In this document: piece by piece, positions 36,675 to 48,600 of the stretch
Position numbering within the stretch: position 1 is the stretch's first letter
How the letters are laid out: every line of letters begins with the position of its first letter
Source: Dermacentor variabilis
Taxonomy: Eukaryota > Arthropoda > Arachnida > Ixodida > Ixodidae
DNA: 64,000 nucleotides
Assembly: GCF_050947875.1 (NCBI RefSeq)
Contig: NC_134574.1
Location: 110,409,969-110,473,968 of the forward strand
Direction: 5' to 3'
The notes under the pieces: model-generated
The model's database searches: none
Seen by the model: the letters and a program-made list of their open reading frames with translations, nothing else
What the model was told of the DNA's origin: nothing
Position numbers and translations under genes: made by a program

Positions 36675-37795
36675 TTGCCTGAGACGACCAGGAAAATCAA
36701 CACCAAGTCCACCCCAATGGCAGCCCCAGCGTCCCCGACCGTGCTGCAGCAGCCCAGGGAGCATCCGACATTCCGCGGTTCAACGTTCGAGGACCCGGAG
36801 AGCTGGCTTGAGACGTATGAGAGAGCCGCTATATTTAACAGCTTAAATACTGACGACACACTGCGACATATCTTCTTCGAATTGGAAGACGCTGCCAAGA
36901 CGTGGTTCTAGAACGGAGAAGCCATCTTAGTGACCTGGCACCTGTTTCGAAGCGGCTTCCTGCAGACTTTCAGAAGCGGCGTACGCCGAGGACGAGCCCA
37001 AGCGCTATTAGAAACCCGCGTTCAGCTACCTAATGAGACAACCGCGATCTTCAAGGAGGAAATGAGCCGTCTATTCCGCTACGCCGATCCTACAATGCCC
37101 GTGGAGATGAAAGACCGCCTGCTTATGCGTGGTGTGATGGAGGAACTTTTTGCCGGAATGGCACGAAGCTCACCGATGACCGTCGAAGAGTTTCTTCGCG
37201 AGGCCACCAGCATCGAGAAGACAATCGACATGTGAAACCGGCAATTCGAGCGCCATTCGAGTCACTGGCTACCGAAGACCTGCGCGAGACTATCCGAGTG
37301 GTCGTGCGGGTGGAGCTACAGAAGGTGTTCCCACCATCACAGCCTCAAGTGGCTTCAATTGCCGGCGCCGTAAGTGAGCAGCTCCAAGAACAACTCGTAG
37401 TCGTCCCTGAATCGCCCCAGCTTCAGCCGTAAGCGATGACATACGCCGCTGTAGCCCACCGTCACGTTCCCCCTCCGCGCCCACGGCAGGGCCCAGTGAC
37501 GACACAGTTCTGTCGTCCACCACCAACCCTGCCACCAGCACGCCAACCCGTCACGTCATGCGGCGTTCCAAGGAAGACTGACGTTTGGCGTGCCCCCGAC
37601 CACCGGCCACTTTCCTATCCCTGCGGAGAAGCCGGGAACACCTACCGCCGATGCCCATACCGGGAGATGGGACTCCGAAGGTTCGCCGTTAACGCTCCGC
37701 GACCACGGACTGGTTGACGAGCTCGCGATATCACCGACTACCTCGCCGCCGCTCAGCGGAGCCCTTGACGACCGTCCCACCTGGCCCACCTGCAA
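36675..37795 (+). pseudogene. gag: gag of a Ty3/gypsy-type element without pol (copy 1)
   Basis: The frame begins MPETTRKINTKSTPMAAPAS, then has the capsid-type part STFEDPESWLETYERA to LEDAAKTWF, a TAG stop at 36,909-36,911, and resumes in the same frame (TWHLFRSGFLQTF, then LETRVQLPNE and RGVMEELF) to TGA near 37,235. A degraded zinc knuckle at 37,613-37,654 reads S-x2-C-G-x3-N-x4-C where C-x2-C-x4-H-x4-C is expected, so two ligands are gone. In living elements gag packages the RNA. Protease, reverse transcriptase and integrase are all absent. At ~37,790 the gag homology stops and unrelated repeat DNA starts. The inverted second copy has the same stop and the same junction. Confidence 0.85.
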
Positions 37796-38925
37796 GTTTG
37801 CGTAAGCTCACCCCAAATTTCAAGTTGGCAGCCTACCAGATTGGAGTTTGCCCAACTCCACATTTGAGTTGGACCACTCACAAATTAAACTTGTCCACTA
37901 CAAAATTTCAACTTCACCTATCCCCAAATTTCAAATTGGCGCCCTCGTATGGTAAGCTTCGCCATGCATATATAAGGATCCTTCTGTATGTGTATGGCCA
38001 TTCCTTTTCTTTTATTTTTTGCTTTAAATAGTTCCTTATGGCATAAAAGCTTCAATCATCTTCAAGTACACTATGATAACATTTTATTGCGATAGCAGTT
38101 ATATGGCTACCCAGTCTCAATCCAGGCTGCTTTCTACCATCGGGGTTCTCGTCGCCGTGAGGTTCCGTACAAAGTACAAGTGCGATAAATTCGTCACCGG
38201 GCTCTGTATGCTCTATGTGCGAGTGAAAGCGTGCCAGGGTGAGCTTCGTATGCGTATTCTTTTCTTTTCTTCGCTTGCTTTGAAGCGATAAATGCACGAA
38301 GGTAAATTCACTGCTACTACTGCCGCAATTCCTCACAGCAGCTTGTCGACAGCGAGGTTCCGCGCTCATAGAGCGAGACGTGCTTTTGTTTATCTGGGCG
38401 CGCATGACACCGTGCACGGTAATATAGATAAAATACGTTGGTGCGCTAGTTGGTTTGACGCCCTTCTAGAATATGTGCGGTAGACTAACCGAGAGCGTTG
38501 AAAGTGACACACAGAGACATCGTTGTCTCGGTGTGTCTTTTTCGTTTTACGCCTTCGTTCATTTGCGCTGCGCATTATATGATTGCAGGAAGCAACTGTT
38601 TACTTGTCTATACAGTTGATAGAACTGCTATTCTTACTTCGTATACCTATCTAATGATTTGCTTCATCTTTCGCGCGAAATTACGGCGTTTGTTGACCTA
38701 TACACGAGGCCTAACAGCTTTCGCGTGGCAGGGTTGGGGAGCTTGACAAAGGGTGCTTACGCATTTAGCTCTTTAAACTGCTGGCGCTGAATGAATTGCA
38801 GTAGGAGGCGATGTACAAAGACGCATATGAATTCTGTCACTGGCGATTTCGCCACGTGTAGAGCAGTGCGTTGACGTCGGGCGCACATTCTTGCTGTCCA
38901 ATGCAATTGTGTTAAAAGGCAGAAT

Positions 38926-39209
38926 AGTGGATGAATGTATTTAGCTGCCGTGTAAAAGCAGCAGCCGATACCTTGTATAAGCAATATCTATGTGTGATTT
39001 CACCCTGCTAAAGTGTGTCCATAAAAATGTCGTATGGTAAATATATAATAAATCAATGACTGGGGCTATCAGCTCAGCCTTCGCGAAGTGCTGATCATTC
39101 TCAGATGAAGTAAACGAGAAATGGAATGTACGAATTCTTACATTTTTATCGAGCAAACACAATATACACCCGTTCACAAAATAATACGGTGCGTGAGGTG
39201 CTGATTTGG
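38926..39209. other. Short spacer, nothing recognised
   Basis: About 280 bp of AT-rich DNA between the composite repeat and unit U copy C. Confidence 0.5.
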
Positions 39210-41015
39210 TCTTAAGCATTGAATTGTCATCATTCACTATACCTCCTGTGAAAACATAAGGCGCAAGACAGCTTTTGTACAGTTGCTATTTTTTCGCGCT
39301 CGTCAAACTCAGCAAAATGCAATATGTAAGCAAACAATCAGGGATAGGTGCTAATTATGGCATGAAAAACCAGACAGCTTGTTCTCCAGAAAGTTCACTT
39401 GATGGCCCGAAAGGAAAACATGAGGGATATATAATGTTCCTCACATCTGGGATTCTATGGGGATCGTGACGTCAGCGGCTAACGACGCACATGTTAAAGA
39501 TTGACGGTGGCACAATAATGAAATGTGTTATCCTAATTGTCATACAGTGTGTTCAGACGCCCAAGTGTGGATGTAGATATGCCTCTAAATTACGAGTTCA
39601 AATGCACTCATTTATCGACAGGGATCCATCTTGATTGCTTCCTTCTCTTCCTCCCCTTATTGTTCGTCTTGTCTGTTTGGCCCTCTTCTAATTCGCCCAA
39701 ACGTTAAATTCTCGCGGACTTAGGTTCTCTTCCTTCCTGAGATGATAGGGTACGACGTGTGCCACTGTTGCTGCTTCAGTTTTTTCTTTCTGTTCCAGAC
39801 AGTGTAGTAATTTTAGAATATTTGCTTTTTTCTGGCCTTTATCATTGCGTGGACCCCAGAAAATCTTGACTTTCTTCCATCCTGTAAAAAATGACATTTT
39901 TAATCATCGCGACTACATTAAAATTATTGCGCTACTATTCTAGCAGTAAGCCTCGTGATGTTCCGGTGAAGAAGAAGAGGGCTGAAAAGACAAGACGAAC
40001 TGGAAGAACAGGAATAGAGCAGAGAGAAGGAAGTGGTTAAATTGGATCTCTGTAAAAATGGGTGAATTTGAACTCGTACGTTGTATTTGACGCAGCCGAC
40101 ATCATCAAACAATATAGCTTCATCAATGTACGCGTACACCCGCCGTGTTTGGTCAGTGGCTATGGTGTTGGGCTGCTGAGCACGTGGTCGCGGGAACGAA
40201 TCCCGGCCACGGCGGCCGCATTTCGATGGGGGCGAAATGCGAAAACACCCGTGTGCTTAGATTTAGGTGCACGTTAAAGAACCCCAGGTGGTCAAAATTT
40301 CCGGAGTCCTCCACTACGGCGTGCCTCATAATCAGAAAGTGGTTTTGGCACGTAAAACCCCAAATATTATTTAATGTACGCGTATGGTTTGTGGGACCCT
40401 TCACTCAACCCAAAAGGCATATTATTTTTCGCCAACCTATTCAGGCTTCGCATCTTTACAACGTAATCCCCTAATGAACGCGTGGGTATGACCGACGAGT
40501 CCAAGGAAAATACGGAGCGAGATTAGGTCCTATGGAGAGTGAGTTTGTGTTTTATCGTAAAAAATCTTTATCGAGAAACAACATTCTTCTGAAAAAAATT
40601 GCCTATTTTTTACTTTAATTTCTGTGTTTGACTTGATGTGGGCTTCTAACACGCTCGACAGATGTTTTTGATGTTCTGCTTGCGTGGGTCGGTATATGAT
40701 TATGTCGTCAATCTATACGTTCAGAAACATTCCTATTAACTCAACGAGAATGCCAATCAATATTTTTTGGTACGAAGCTCCAGAATTGCTCGAACCCAAT
40801 GGCAACCGGTTGTAACCGTACACTTTAAAAAGTGCTATAAAGAAATGCAGTGCTTGTAGTATTCTTGAAGTGCTACCTACCACTATCCTTTACAGAGATT
40901 GATCAGAGAGAAAAAGCTTGTTCCTGCAGTTTCATTGATGATCTCCTATATTCGGTGTGTGGGAATGCAAACAAATCAGTATATCCATTTATGTGCCATC
41001 TGTAGGAAAATATGT
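39210..41015 (-). repeat. Unit U copy C (internal fragment, inverted)
   Basis: Aligns in the same orientation with ~55,905-57,445 of copy D. Landmarks are TTGAATTGTCAT (39,218), GGGATCCATCTTGA (~39,622), TAATGAACGCG (~40,473), GAGTCCAAGGAAA (~40,498) and AAATCAGTAT (~40,973). It is interrupted by the SINE at 40,137-40,372. Divergence from B and D is higher than between B and D. Confidence 0.75.
40125..40384 (+). mobile_element. tRNA-derived SINE with 12 bp target-site duplication (copy 2)
   Basis: The element is 40,137-40,372 (236 bp) with perfect AATGTACGCGTA duplications at 40,125-40,136 and 40,373-40,384. Box A lies in TGTTTGGTCAGTGGCTATGG, box B is GGGAACGAATCCCGG. The body and tail match copies 1 and 3. 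It interrupts unit U copy C, so it is younger than that copy. Confidence 0.93.
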
Positions 41016-41119
41016 GTAGCATGTGGGTATATTGACCTCTTGCCTTCGCGCAAGGAGATCAAGTTCTAGTAACGCCTGCCGAAGAAAGGATATTCCCCAT
41101 CCGCCGCCAAGGCCTGTGA

Positions 41120-41405
41120 ATGGTCGCGCTTGCTAACGCCTCCCAGGGTTCTACAAGGAAACACATACCAAAGAAAGCGGATGGGCAAACGGCACCGCAG
41201 AAGCAGAATTGCTATTGCATCGCACGCGAAATGCGAAGGTTGTGGGATCGCTCCCCACCTGCGGCAAATTGTTTTTTTCATCCACTTTGATTTCCAATAT
41301 TTATGTTTGTTTCATTTGCTAAGCACAAGCAATTTCCCCTGTGTTGTCCTTGGTTTCAGTGCTTGTTGTAATTTGTGTAAGCAAGTATGCACATGTAAGT
41401 ATTGT
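41120..41405 (+). mobile_element. Second tRNA-derived SINE family
   Basis: A leader (CCCAGGGTTCTACAAGGAAA) is followed by a tRNA-like part: GAATTGCTATTGCATCGCAC in the box A area, then CGCGAAATGCGAAGG and TGTGGGATCGCTCCCCACC in the box B area. The tail GCAAATTGTTTTTTTCATCC to TTCCCCTGTGTTGTCCTTGG is one I recognise from tick genomes. Box A is eroded in this copy. I see no clear target duplication. Confidence 0.6.
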
Positions 41406-42876
41406 GAATCCGTCTAAGATGACCATGTATCTGCAACCTGCTTTCACATTTTTGGGAATAGTACTAGCACTCTATTTGTGGGAGTAGAAACACGCGGCCT
41501 GGACGAGTACTCGGCTTGGAGGAGTAGAAGAACTCGGTCTTAGCAATTGATTTCCCTTCTTTCGTGTTCAACACTATTATCAATCGATTGAAAGTCTTTA
41601 CTGTATATAACGCATAACACAACACAAGGACAGAATGAAAACCGCTGAATAGAGGCGCTAACTTCCAAGGAGTTTATATTGAGTAGTGTCGCACTCATAT
41701 ATAAGGTGTTTGAGCAACAGACTAGACAACCGCATCTGTAACATTTTGACGTCGAAATAAGAATAAGTAGGAAAAAAGCGTTCAACCCTACAATGTTAGG
41801 AGACGGTTGGGTTGGCCTTTTCGCCGAGCGCTTCGGGGCTTAAGGTTAAGACGATTTATGTTTCTTTTGTTAGATGAACGACTCGCACACGTGGTGTAAA
41901 ATTTGGAGATGTTCGCTGCTCCTACTATCCCGCGTGTCAATTTATTACCATACCTTACTGCAACATAAAACTTCGAGTGTAGGAGCAACCTGTACTTCAC
42001 ACATCGTCCTCTGGCGAATGCGCTTTTTCCTCAGGAGAAAGCTAGTACATACACCACACTATTTTTGCAATCAACCAAGCCGCATCTGTGTTCTATTTGG
42101 CAAACTGTTTTCTTTGCTTATCCATGGCTGGATATGCGCACACTAGAAAGCATGTTTAACGCTGAAGCCACGACCTTGATGTTGGCGGTGTTCGCCTTGA
42201 AGGTCGGGTTAGTCGGTAGCAATTCATATTATTATTGCACGAGCAAACGCAGACGCAACAAAGACCATAACAGGCGCGATTGTATATTATGCAACACTCC
42301 TTGTACCCATGCAGACAATGCCGTGACCTTTCCGCCTTTAGGTCAACTTTGCCTTCTCCGTACCGTGGGTAATATATAATTTATTGTTTGATAATCAATG
42401 ACATAGTTCAAGGGTACCGGAATATAACTCGTTTTCCGTTTGTGTTTAAGTCTTCATAGCTACAATATCTAATTTCACATGCGGCTAAAGCAATGAAGGT
42501 GTGATCATTTGCAAAACAAATAAATAATGTTTGGATAAGGGTCAAAGTTCTTCTAAATTGTGAGAAGTGTATCCGTATTCAAGCAGGTACATAACATTTG
42601 ATGTTGAATCGTTTTCACATACGAATGGATTGAGAGGTTAAGCAGGGAAATACCTTGAATATTACGGCCAAAGGAAATGAAAATTGCAAAATTCCATACA
42701 CTGTGACAAGACCCCGAATTGAACATGTAATTGGTGTTGTAAAATACTGTGTTTGCGGAGGCTGTATATGGATGGCTGCACATTGTGTGACCATGTCTTA
42801 AGGATATGCAATGTCTCCCCGGTTTTCAACAGAAATGGAAGCCAATTGAGTGGTCTTACATAAGCACTTGTCAGGT
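41406..42876. other. No gene recognised
   Basis: Frames up to 104 codons on both strands with no family resemblance. AT-rich. No repeat partner was found in the window. Confidence 0.5.
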
Positions 42877-45420
42877 ATATTATTCTGCCTTTTAACACGA
42901 TGCATTGGACAGCAAGAATGTGCGCCCAACGTCAACGCACTGCTCTACACGCGGCGAAATCGGCAGTGACAAAATTCATATGCTTCTTTGTACATCGCCT
43001 TCTGCTGCAATTAAGCGCCAGCAGTTTAAAGAGCTTAATGCGTAAGCATCCTTTATCAAGCTCCCCAACCCTGCCACGCGAAAGCTGTAAGGCCTCGTGT
43101 ATAAATCAACAAACGCCGTAGTTTCTCGTGAAAGACGAAGCAAATCATTAGATAGGTATACAAAGTAAGGATAGCAGTTTTATGAGCTGTGTACACTAGT
43201 AAACATTTGCTTCCTACAATCATATTATGCGCCAGCGCAACTGAACGAAGAAGTAGAACGAAAAAGACGCACCGAGACAACGATGTCTCTGAGTGTCAAT
43301 TTCAACCCTCTCGGTTAGTCTCCCGCACATATTCTAGAATCGCGTCAAAAAACTAGCCCACCAACGTATTTTGTCTATATTAACGTGCACGGTGTCATGC
43401 GTGCCCAGATAAACAAAAACACGTCTCGCTCTATGAGCGCGGAACCTCGCTGTCGACAAGCTGCTGTAAGGAATTGCGGCAGTAGTAGTAATCAATTGAC
43501 GTTCGTGCATTTGTCGCGTCAAAGCGAGCGAAATGAGGAAAAGAATATGCACACGAAACTCACCCTGGCACGCTGTCACTCGCACACACAGCATACCGAG
43601 CGCGGTGACGAATTTATCGCACTTGGACTTTGTACGGAACCTAACGGCGACGGTAACGCCGACGGTAGAAAGCAGCGTGGATTGAGCCTGGATAGCCATA
43701 CAATTCCTATCACAACAAAATGTTATGATAGTGTACATGTAGATGATTGAAGATTTTAAGCCATGAGGAACCATTTAAAGCAAAAAAGATTACAGAAAAG
43801 GAATGCCCATACACATACAGAAGGATACTTATAAATGCATGGCGCAGCTTATCATACGAGGGCGCCAATCTGAAATTTGGGGATGGGCGAAGTTGAAATC
43901 TTGTAGTGGGCAAGTTTAATTTGTGAGCGGTCCAACTCAAATGTGGAGTTGGGCAAACTCTTATCTGGTAGTCGGCCAACTTGAAATTTGGGGAGAGCGT
44001 ACGCAAACTTGCAGGTGGGCCAGGTGGGACGGTTGTCGAGGGCTCCACTGAGTGGCGGCGAGGTAGTCGGCAATATCGCGAGGTCCTTCGCCAATCTGTG
44101 GTCGCGGAGCGTTAACGGCGAAAACTCGGAGAGTCCCATCTCACGATATGAGCATCGGCAGTAGATGTGCCCGGCTTCTCCACGGTATAACAAAGCGGCC
44201 CGTGGTCGGGGGCGCGCCAAACGTCAGTCTTCCTTGGAACGCCGCATGATGTGAGGGGTTGGCGTGCTGGTGGCGGGGTTGGTGGTGGACGACGGAACTG
44301 TGTCGTCACTGGGACCTGCCGTGGGCGCGGAGGGGCAACGTGACGGTGGGCTACAGCGGCGTATGTCATCGCTTACGGCTGAAGCTGGGGCGATTCAGGG
44401 ACTACTTCGAGTTGTTCTTGGAGCTGCTCACTTACGGCATCGGCAATAGATGCCATTTGAGGCTGTGATGATGGGAACAGCTTTTGTAGCTCCTTCCGCA
44501 CGACCGCTCGGATAGTCTCGCGCAAGACTTCGGTGGCCAGTGACTGAACTCCGGCGTAGTTTGTCGAGTTCTTGCGGCGGTCAAATTGGCGGTTTCACAT
44601 GTCGATTGTCTTCTCGCTGGCCTCGCGAAGAAACTCTTCGACGGTCTTCGGTGGGCTTCGTACCATTTCGCAAAAACTTCCTCCTTCACACCGCGCATAA
44701 CTAGGCGGACTTTCTTCTCCTCGGGCATCGCAGGATCGGCTTGGCGGGATAGACGGCTCATTTCCTCCGTGAAGATCGCGGTTGTCTCATTAGGTAGCTG
44801 CATTCGGGTTTCTAATAGCGCTTGGGCTTGTTCTCGGCGTACGACGCTTCTGAAAACCTGCAGGAAGCCGCTTCGAAACAGGTCCGAGGTTGTTAAGATG
44901 GCTTCTCGGTTCTAGAACCACGTCTTGGCAGCGTCTTCCAATGCGAAGAAGACATGTCGCAGTTTGTCATTGGTGTTTAAGCTGTTCAATGTAGCGGCTC
45001 TCTCATACGTTTCACGCCAGCTTTCCGGGTCCTCGAACGTTGAACCGCGGAACGTCGTATGCTCCTTGGGCTGCTGCGGCACGATCGGGGACGCTGGGGC
45101 TGCCATTGGGATGGACTTGGTATTGATCTTCCTGCTCGTCTCAGGCAAAAGTCCGTGCTCCGGGGCAGTCTTTGCAGCCTGCGGCTACCTCACTGATTCT
45201 TGGCGACGTTGGTGTTGTCTTCCACTTGCGGGCTTGGGTCACGGCTTTGTGGGGGCGTCCGCTAGTTAGACACAAAGCATCTCCACCAGATGTCACGTGA
45301 TAGTGACGTTAAAGAACACAGTAGCAATACTGTGAAGGACATGAATAGCTTTTTTTGGGCGAACCTGTGCCCAAAAAAACAGTCTACACTTAAAGGACAA
45401 CGAGAGCGGCGAACAAAGCC
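42877..45420 (-). mobile_element. Composite repeat, copy 2 (inverted): truncated LTR + gag + short repeats + non-LTR DNA
   Basis: The inverted partner of 36,165-38,925. The end with TTCTGCCTTTTAACACGATG at ~42,885 matches the right end of copy 1 near 38,917. The LTR portion is only 45,291-45,420 (130 bp), cut off where the I-clade LINE begins. Overall identity by eye is perhaps 85-90 percent. It shares the gag TAG and the gag-to-repeat junction with copy 1, which shows that both came from the same defective source. Confidence 0.8.
43990..45148 (-). pseudogene. gag: gag of a Ty3/gypsy-type element without pol (copy 2)
   Basis: On the minus strand from 45,148: MPETSRKINTKSIPMAAPAS to LEDAAKTWF, then TAG at 44,912-44,914, at exactly the same codon as in copy 1. 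Beyond it LETR-MQLPNETTAIF leads to a frameshift after RGVKEEVFA (~44,665). The knuckle region near 44,160-44,190 reads YRGEAGHIYCRC, so here the first two cysteines are lost while the His and last Cys remain, unlike copy 1. No pol follows. The element is dead. Confidence 0.85.
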
Positions 45421-45537
45421 CACACTACACCCATCCTCAAGGCACACCAAGCGCCTAAGGAGCGGCGAGGCTCCCTCGAGCGCTCCAGAAAGAACAAAAC
45501 CCCTATTACAGGGCCTCGAAAGGGCTCTGTAATTTAA
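45421..45537 (+). pseudogene. ORF1 C-terminal remnant of the I-clade element
   Basis: The frame 45,421-45,537 reads basic and Ser/Arg-rich residues (KAHQAPKERRGSLERSRKN, then KTPITGPRKGSVI) and ends at TAA. It sits 63 bp before the ORF2 start and has no start codon of its own, because the element is cut off here. ORF1 of this class is an RNA-binding, gag-like protein. Confidence 0.55.
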
Positions 45538-45600
45538 TCACTGAAATCTGCGTAATTATTACTTCTGGTTCCGCATACACAGCACCCATTTGCTCCCAAT

Positions 45601-48600
45601 ATGGATACACAAATAATTCAATGGAACATCATAGGTCTTCTTAGGAACCTTGATGATGTGCAAGAGCTTATCCAAAAACACAATCCAACAGTGCTGTGTC
45701 TACAGGAAACACACCTAAAACCACAACATACAAACTTTCTCCGACCGTATGTCCCGTTTCGCAAAGATCGCTATGATGCAGTCGTATCATCAGGCGGTGT
45801 TGCCATTTTGGTCCATAAAGTATCTCCTGTCAGGGTTTACAGCTACAAACGCCCCTTGAAGCAGTGGCTGTTCGAGCTGTTCTTTTAACTAAACTCGCCA
45901 CCATTTGCTCGCTTTATGTACCCCCACACTTCAAATTAAACAAGCATGAATTTCAGCCATTTATAGACGAATTGCCAGAACCTTATGTTCTTGGCGATTT
46001 CAATGCGCACAGCTCCCTGTGGGGCGACTCTCGAACAGACGCGCGAGGTCGTCTTGTTGAACAGTTCCTCTTTTCTTCCGGTGTGTGCTTGCTGAATAAA
46101 AAGGAAGCCACATATTACTCTCTATCAAACAGAACATTTTCTTCAATAGATCGTAGTATAGTTTCCCCGTCTATGCTGCTCGAACTTGAATGGAAAGTTA
46201 CGAAGAATCCTTACGGGAGCGACCACTTTCGCATACTGATACGAACATCTAAAGAAAACGAATATCCTCCGCAAGCTCCTAGGTGGAAGATAGACACAGC
46301 CGACTGCGAGAAATTTCGAACTCTCACTAACATCTCATGGGCCGACATGTCTTCTCTAGAAATTGATGCTGCTGTAGAGTATCTTACATCATTCCTAATA
46401 GATGCCGCATCAAAATGCATATCCGAAGCGAGTGGTCTGGCATGCAAACGACGTGTACCGTGGTGGAACAGCGAATGTAGGATCGCCCGTAAGAATCAGA
46501 ACAAGGCGTGGGGGTTGCTACGCGCTTCTCCCACTGCAGAGAATCTTATGAACTTTAAAAAAATAAAGTCCCAAGGCATGCGAACCCGCCGACAGGCCAG
46601 AAGAGAAAGCTGGCACAAGTTTTTATCGAGTATTAACTCGTTTAGGGATGAGGCCAAAGCCTGGAACAGAGTTAATAGTATTAAAGGGCGGCAAACACAT
46701 TTACTCCCCCTGGTAAACACACAGGGCGATAGACTACAAGACCAGGCAGACTCACTTGGGGAGCATTTTGAGAACGTGTCAAGTTCAACAAATTATTCAC
46801 AATCCTTTCTCAAACACAAACAAATAGAAGAATGTAAGCCACTCATGTGAAAATGTCAACAGAATGAACCATACAACTGTCCTTTTAGCATTGCCGAGTT
46901 GAGAGCTGCCTTGAGCGTATGCAAGAGCTCTGCACCGGGATCTGACAGAATCATGTATGAAATGATCAAAAACTTACATAAAGACACCCAAGTTACACTA
47001 GTCACAATTTTCAACACGATATGGGCTGCGGGATACTTCCCGACTACATGGAAAGAAGCCATTGTGATCCCGGTTTTGAAACAAGGCAAAGATCCTTCCT
47101 AGGTGGCAAGTTACCGCCCGATAGCCCTGACAAGTTGCCTTTGTAAGGTATTTGAAAAAATGATCAATCGCCGTCTCGTGCATCTCCTAGAGTCCAGTAA
47201 AATGCTTGACCCATTTCAATGTGGTTTTCGGGAAGGGCGATCTACAACCGACCATCTTGTGCGCATCGAAGCGAGCATTCGCGATGCCTTCGTGCACAAG
47301 CAATTTTTCTTATCTGTATTTCTGGATATGGAAAAAGCGTACGACACAACCTGGCGGTACGGAATCCTGCGCGATCTTTCCGCGCTAGGTATCCGCGGCA
47401 ATATGCTAAATACTATAGAGAGCTACCTAGAGAACCGTACATTTCGAGTGAAATTAGGTCTTGCACTGTCGCGTACATTTATACAGGAAACTGGGGTACC
47501 CCAGGGTGGCGTGCTCAGCTGCATGCTCTTTGTCGTAAAGATTAACACGCTTCGTCCATCTTTACCACCAGCTATTTTCTATTCCGTCTACGTAGACAAT
47601 ATACAAATAGGTTTTAAATCCTGCAACCTCACAGTCTGCGAGAGACAGGTACAGCATGGTTTGAACAAGGTGTCACAGTGGGCAGAGAAAAATGGATTTA
47701 AAATCGATCCTCACAAGAGTTCTTGTGTTCTGTATACAAGAAAGAGAGGCCTGGTTCCGGATCCTTGCCTAGAACTGTGTGGACAACAGATACCTGTAAA
47801 CAAAGAACACAAATTTCTAGGTGTTATACTTGACAGTAGACTCACTTTCATCCCGCACATAAAACATCTTAAATAAAAATGTCTGAAAACAATGAACCTA
47901 TTGAAACTTCTATCGCACGTGGGGTAGTGACAGGACGTGCCTAATGAATCTCTATAAGAGCCTGATTCGGTCACGATTAGATTATGGTGCTGTGATCTAT
48001 CATTCTGCCGCCCCGAGCGCGCTAAAGATGCTAGATCCGGTCCACCATCAAGGAATCCGCTTAGCCACTGGCGCTTTCAGAACGAGTCCCATACAAAGTT
48101 TATATGCAGAATCGAATGAGTGGTCACATCATATCCAGAGAACATACATCAGCCAAACATATTTTTTGAAAGTCCACTCTAATCCTCAACATCCGTGTTA
48201 TAATACCGTTAACGAGATGACATACGCTACACTCTTTCGCAATCGTCCCTCCGTAAGACAGCCTTTCTCGCTGCGTGTGAGGGAGCTTAGTGAAGAAATG
48301 CATGTTCCACTCCTCGAGCTTCGCCTAATGCATCCAGCCAAGCTGCTACCTCCTTGGGAGTGGCAGCTGATACAATGCGACACATCTTTTGTTCAAGTTA
48401 CACAGCACGCTTCAGACATTGAAATCCAAATGCATTTCCGGGAACTCCAACACAAACACTCCTGCGCGGAGTTCTACACAGACGCATCGAAGTCGCACGA
48501 CAGGGTGTCCTATGCAGCCGTCGGTCCATCCTTCTCGGAATCCGGCGTACTGCATCCGGAAACTAGTATCTTTACGGCTGAAGCCTACGCAATATTATCG

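Larger units (their letters stand above)
36165..38925 (+). mobile_element. Composite repeat, copy 1: LTR + gag + short-repeat tract + non-LTR DNA
   Basis: From the LTR to 38,925 this aligns inverted with 42,877-45,420. After gag comes a degenerate tract at 37,808-37,950 built from CCAAATTTCAAGTTGG-like words. Then ~0.9 kb of AT-mixed DNA (from ATAACATTTTATTGCGATAG at ~38,074 to TGTTAAAAGGCAGAAT at ~38,924) has no resemblance to retrotransposon proteins. Both copies end at the same place on this side. It behaves as one duplicated or mobilised unit. A non-autonomous gag-only LTR derivative or a segmental duplication would both explain it. Confidence 0.8.

Noticed and set aside
38052..38417. 121-codon frame conserved in 43,385-43,750 (MHGVMRAQIN...)
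   Set aside because: It lies in the non-LTR part of the composite repeat and is conserved only because the repeat is. It has no start context, domain or partner, and overlapping frames on the other strand are equally conserved.
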